Shown here: positions 63,021 to 64,000 of the stretch, in pieces
Numbering within the stretch: the first letter of the stretch is position 1
Layout of the letters: every line of letters starts with the position of its first letter
Assembly: GCF_014284305.1 (NCBI RefSeq)
Contig: NZ_JACOFW010000023.1
Span: forward strand, 1-64,000
Source: Affinundibacterium seohonense
GTDB taxonomy: Bacteria; Pseudomonadota; Gammaproteobacteria; Burkholderiales; Burkholderiaceae_D
Reading direction: 5' to 3'
DNA length: 64,000 bases
Translations under genes and position numbers: made by a program
The notes under the pieces: generated by a model
What the model was told of the DNA's origin: nothing
The model's input: the letters and a program-made list of their open reading frames with translations, nothing else
Databases searched by the model: none

Positions 63021-63821
63021 TCAAGAATTTGCTTTGGCTGTCGCCAAAAACATCACGTCGCGCTGAGTCGGGACTAGATGCTGTCCGCCATCCACTAAGA
63101 TGGTCGTGCCAGTAATTGCCTTGGCGGTCGCTACATAACATACCGCTTCGGCGATGTCTTCTGGTGTGCTAGAACGTCCTAGTGGCGTCACTTTATGCGC
63201 CGCTTGAAAATCATTGGCACTCTGGTCTCCTGACATCATCGACAAACCAGGGGCGATCCCCACGACCCTGACCTTAGGCGCCAAGGCTTGCGCTAACATC
63301 GTCGTGGCCGTCTCTAAAGCTGCTTTCGATAAGGTGTAGGAGATGTAATCAGGATTTAAATTAAATAATTTTTGATCCAAAATATTAATCACCGATGCGA
63401 TACCGGCGGGCGCATCGTCAGGTACCGCAGCATATAGAGCTTGCGCCAACATTAACGGCGCCATGACATTGGCATGCATGTGCTTGTCTAGGCAGGCCTG
63501 TGAAAAATTATCGATACTATCTTCTTCAAAAAGTGAAGCATTATTCACCACACAGTCGAGCCTGCCAAATACCGCTAGTGCTTTTGGTATTATTGCTTTA
63601 ACTTGTTCTGGATCACCCAAATTCGCCTGCACGGCGAATGCACGCCTTCCCAATTGTTCAATCTCTGCCACGACGTCCACGGCTTCCTGTGCAGACTTTC
63701 CATAATGCACAACAATATCCCAACCGCGCTGCGCCAGAGTCAAGGCAATTTGACGTCCAATACGTTTTGCGGCACCGGTGACCAATGCTACCGGGGTCGA
63801 TGAAATGTGTTCCAGACTCAT
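63021..63821 (-). CDS. Pteridine reductase-like SDR (FolM-like)
   Basis: A 266-residue SDR. The cofactor motif is VTGAAKRIGRQIALTLAQRG; the TGxxxRxG form marks pteridine reductase and FolM types that prefer NADPH. CVVNNASLFEEDS and YISYTLSKAALET carry the NNA and catalytic YxxxK motifs. Next to folB, it probably reduces dihydrobiopterin, dihydromonapterin or dihydrofolate. I chose ATG 63821; a TTG at 63848 is an alternative. The stop lies 60 bases before folB. The remainder to the window end shows no complete gene. Confidence 0.87.
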   Translation of the reverse strand: MSLEHISSTPVALVTGAAKRIGRQIALTLAQRGWDIVVHYGKSAQEAVDVVAEIEQLGRRAFAVQANLGDPEQVKAIIPKALAVFGRLDCVVNNASLFEEDSIDNFSQACLDKHMHANVMAPLMLAQALYAAVPDDAPAGIASVINILDQKLFNLNPDYISYTLSKAALETATTMLAQALAPKVRVVGIAPGLSMMSGDQSANDFQAAHKVTPLGRSSTPEDIAEAVCYVATAKAITGTTILVDGGQHLVPTQRDVMFLATAKANS

Positions 63822-64000
63822 AGTCTTCGTTCTTTCTAGATAACTCAATGCGATTACATAATGCCTTTAACAGCACGGATAACACTAATAATTCGAAATT
63901 CCTACGAGCTCAAGCACCATATCAGGATTTCTCAACTTGTTTGATACCGCAATAAGCGAAAATGTTTTCACTTATTAGTGGGATTCGCACTGCTTTTTAA

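Overview
The window looks like the chromosome of a betaproteobacterium of the order Burkholderiales, most plausibly family Oxalobacteraceae (Undibacterium-like). This is inferred from the moderate GC content, the fdsGBA-fdhD-fdsD gene order, the glmU/Lrp/glmS neighbourhood and the folM-folB-ttcA gene order; no rRNA is present to confirm it. I saw no tRNA, rRNA, CRISPR array or prophage.

Layout. (1) 0.4-1.4 kb: a ParD-like antitoxin gene overlapping a type I methionine aminopeptidase gene. (2) 1.8-7.9 kb: a complete NAD-dependent molybdenum formate dehydrogenase operon (fdsG-fdsB-fdsA-fdhD-fdsD), preceded by a possible 15-codon leader peptide. (3) 8.0-11.7 kb: a leftward array of small unknown genes. 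From 9.1 to 11.7 kb the genes are separated by attC-like sites, like integron cassettes, and one of them is broken by an in-frame stop. (4) 12-20 kb: a secreted CocE-type hydrolase divergent from a membrane regulator with a beta-propeller, then PhzF, an SDR enzyme and a LysR regulator. (5) 20.1-22.2 kb: a possible decayed transposase and a complete IS3-family element.

(6) 22.5-51 kb is the most striking part. Nearly every gene can be tied to breakdown or uptake of peptidoglycan. It encodes an AmpG-like permease, an L,D-transpeptidase-fold lipoprotein, a D-amino-acid dehydrogenase, PBP4 (DacB), a NagX-like amino-sugar membrane protein, two DigH/YngK-type glycoside hydrolases (GHL10), a large TonB-dependent receptor and a five-gene dipeptide/oligopeptide ABC transporter. 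It also encodes the MurNAc-6-P etherase MurQ, a LysR regulator, a serine beta-lactamase-fold hydrolase, a D-Ala-D-Ala dipeptidase (DdpX/VanX), an M14 AstE-like metallopeptidase, an ornithine-cyclodeaminase/alanine-dehydrogenase-fold enzyme, a GlcNAc/MurNAc kinase (NAGK/MurK family), an AmiD-like amidase lipoprotein and a VanY-type carboxypeptidase. Together these could hydrolyse murein outside the cytoplasm, import sugars and peptides, convert MurNAc to GlcNAc-6-P and burn D-alanine. The locus ends beside glmS and glmU, which make UDP-GlcNAc.

(7) 51.6-64 kb: glmS, an Lrp-family regulator, a 31-codon hydrophobic small ORF, a structured terminator region, glmU, a DUF4272 protein, a secreted M19 dipeptidase, a DUF5946-like protein, a PduO-type cobalamin adenosyltransferase, and a leftward operon folM-like/folB/ttcA/sensor kinase. 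Repeats include REP-like palindromes, a 94-bp MITE-like element, a roughly 85-bp dispersed repeat and a duplicated gene 3' end.
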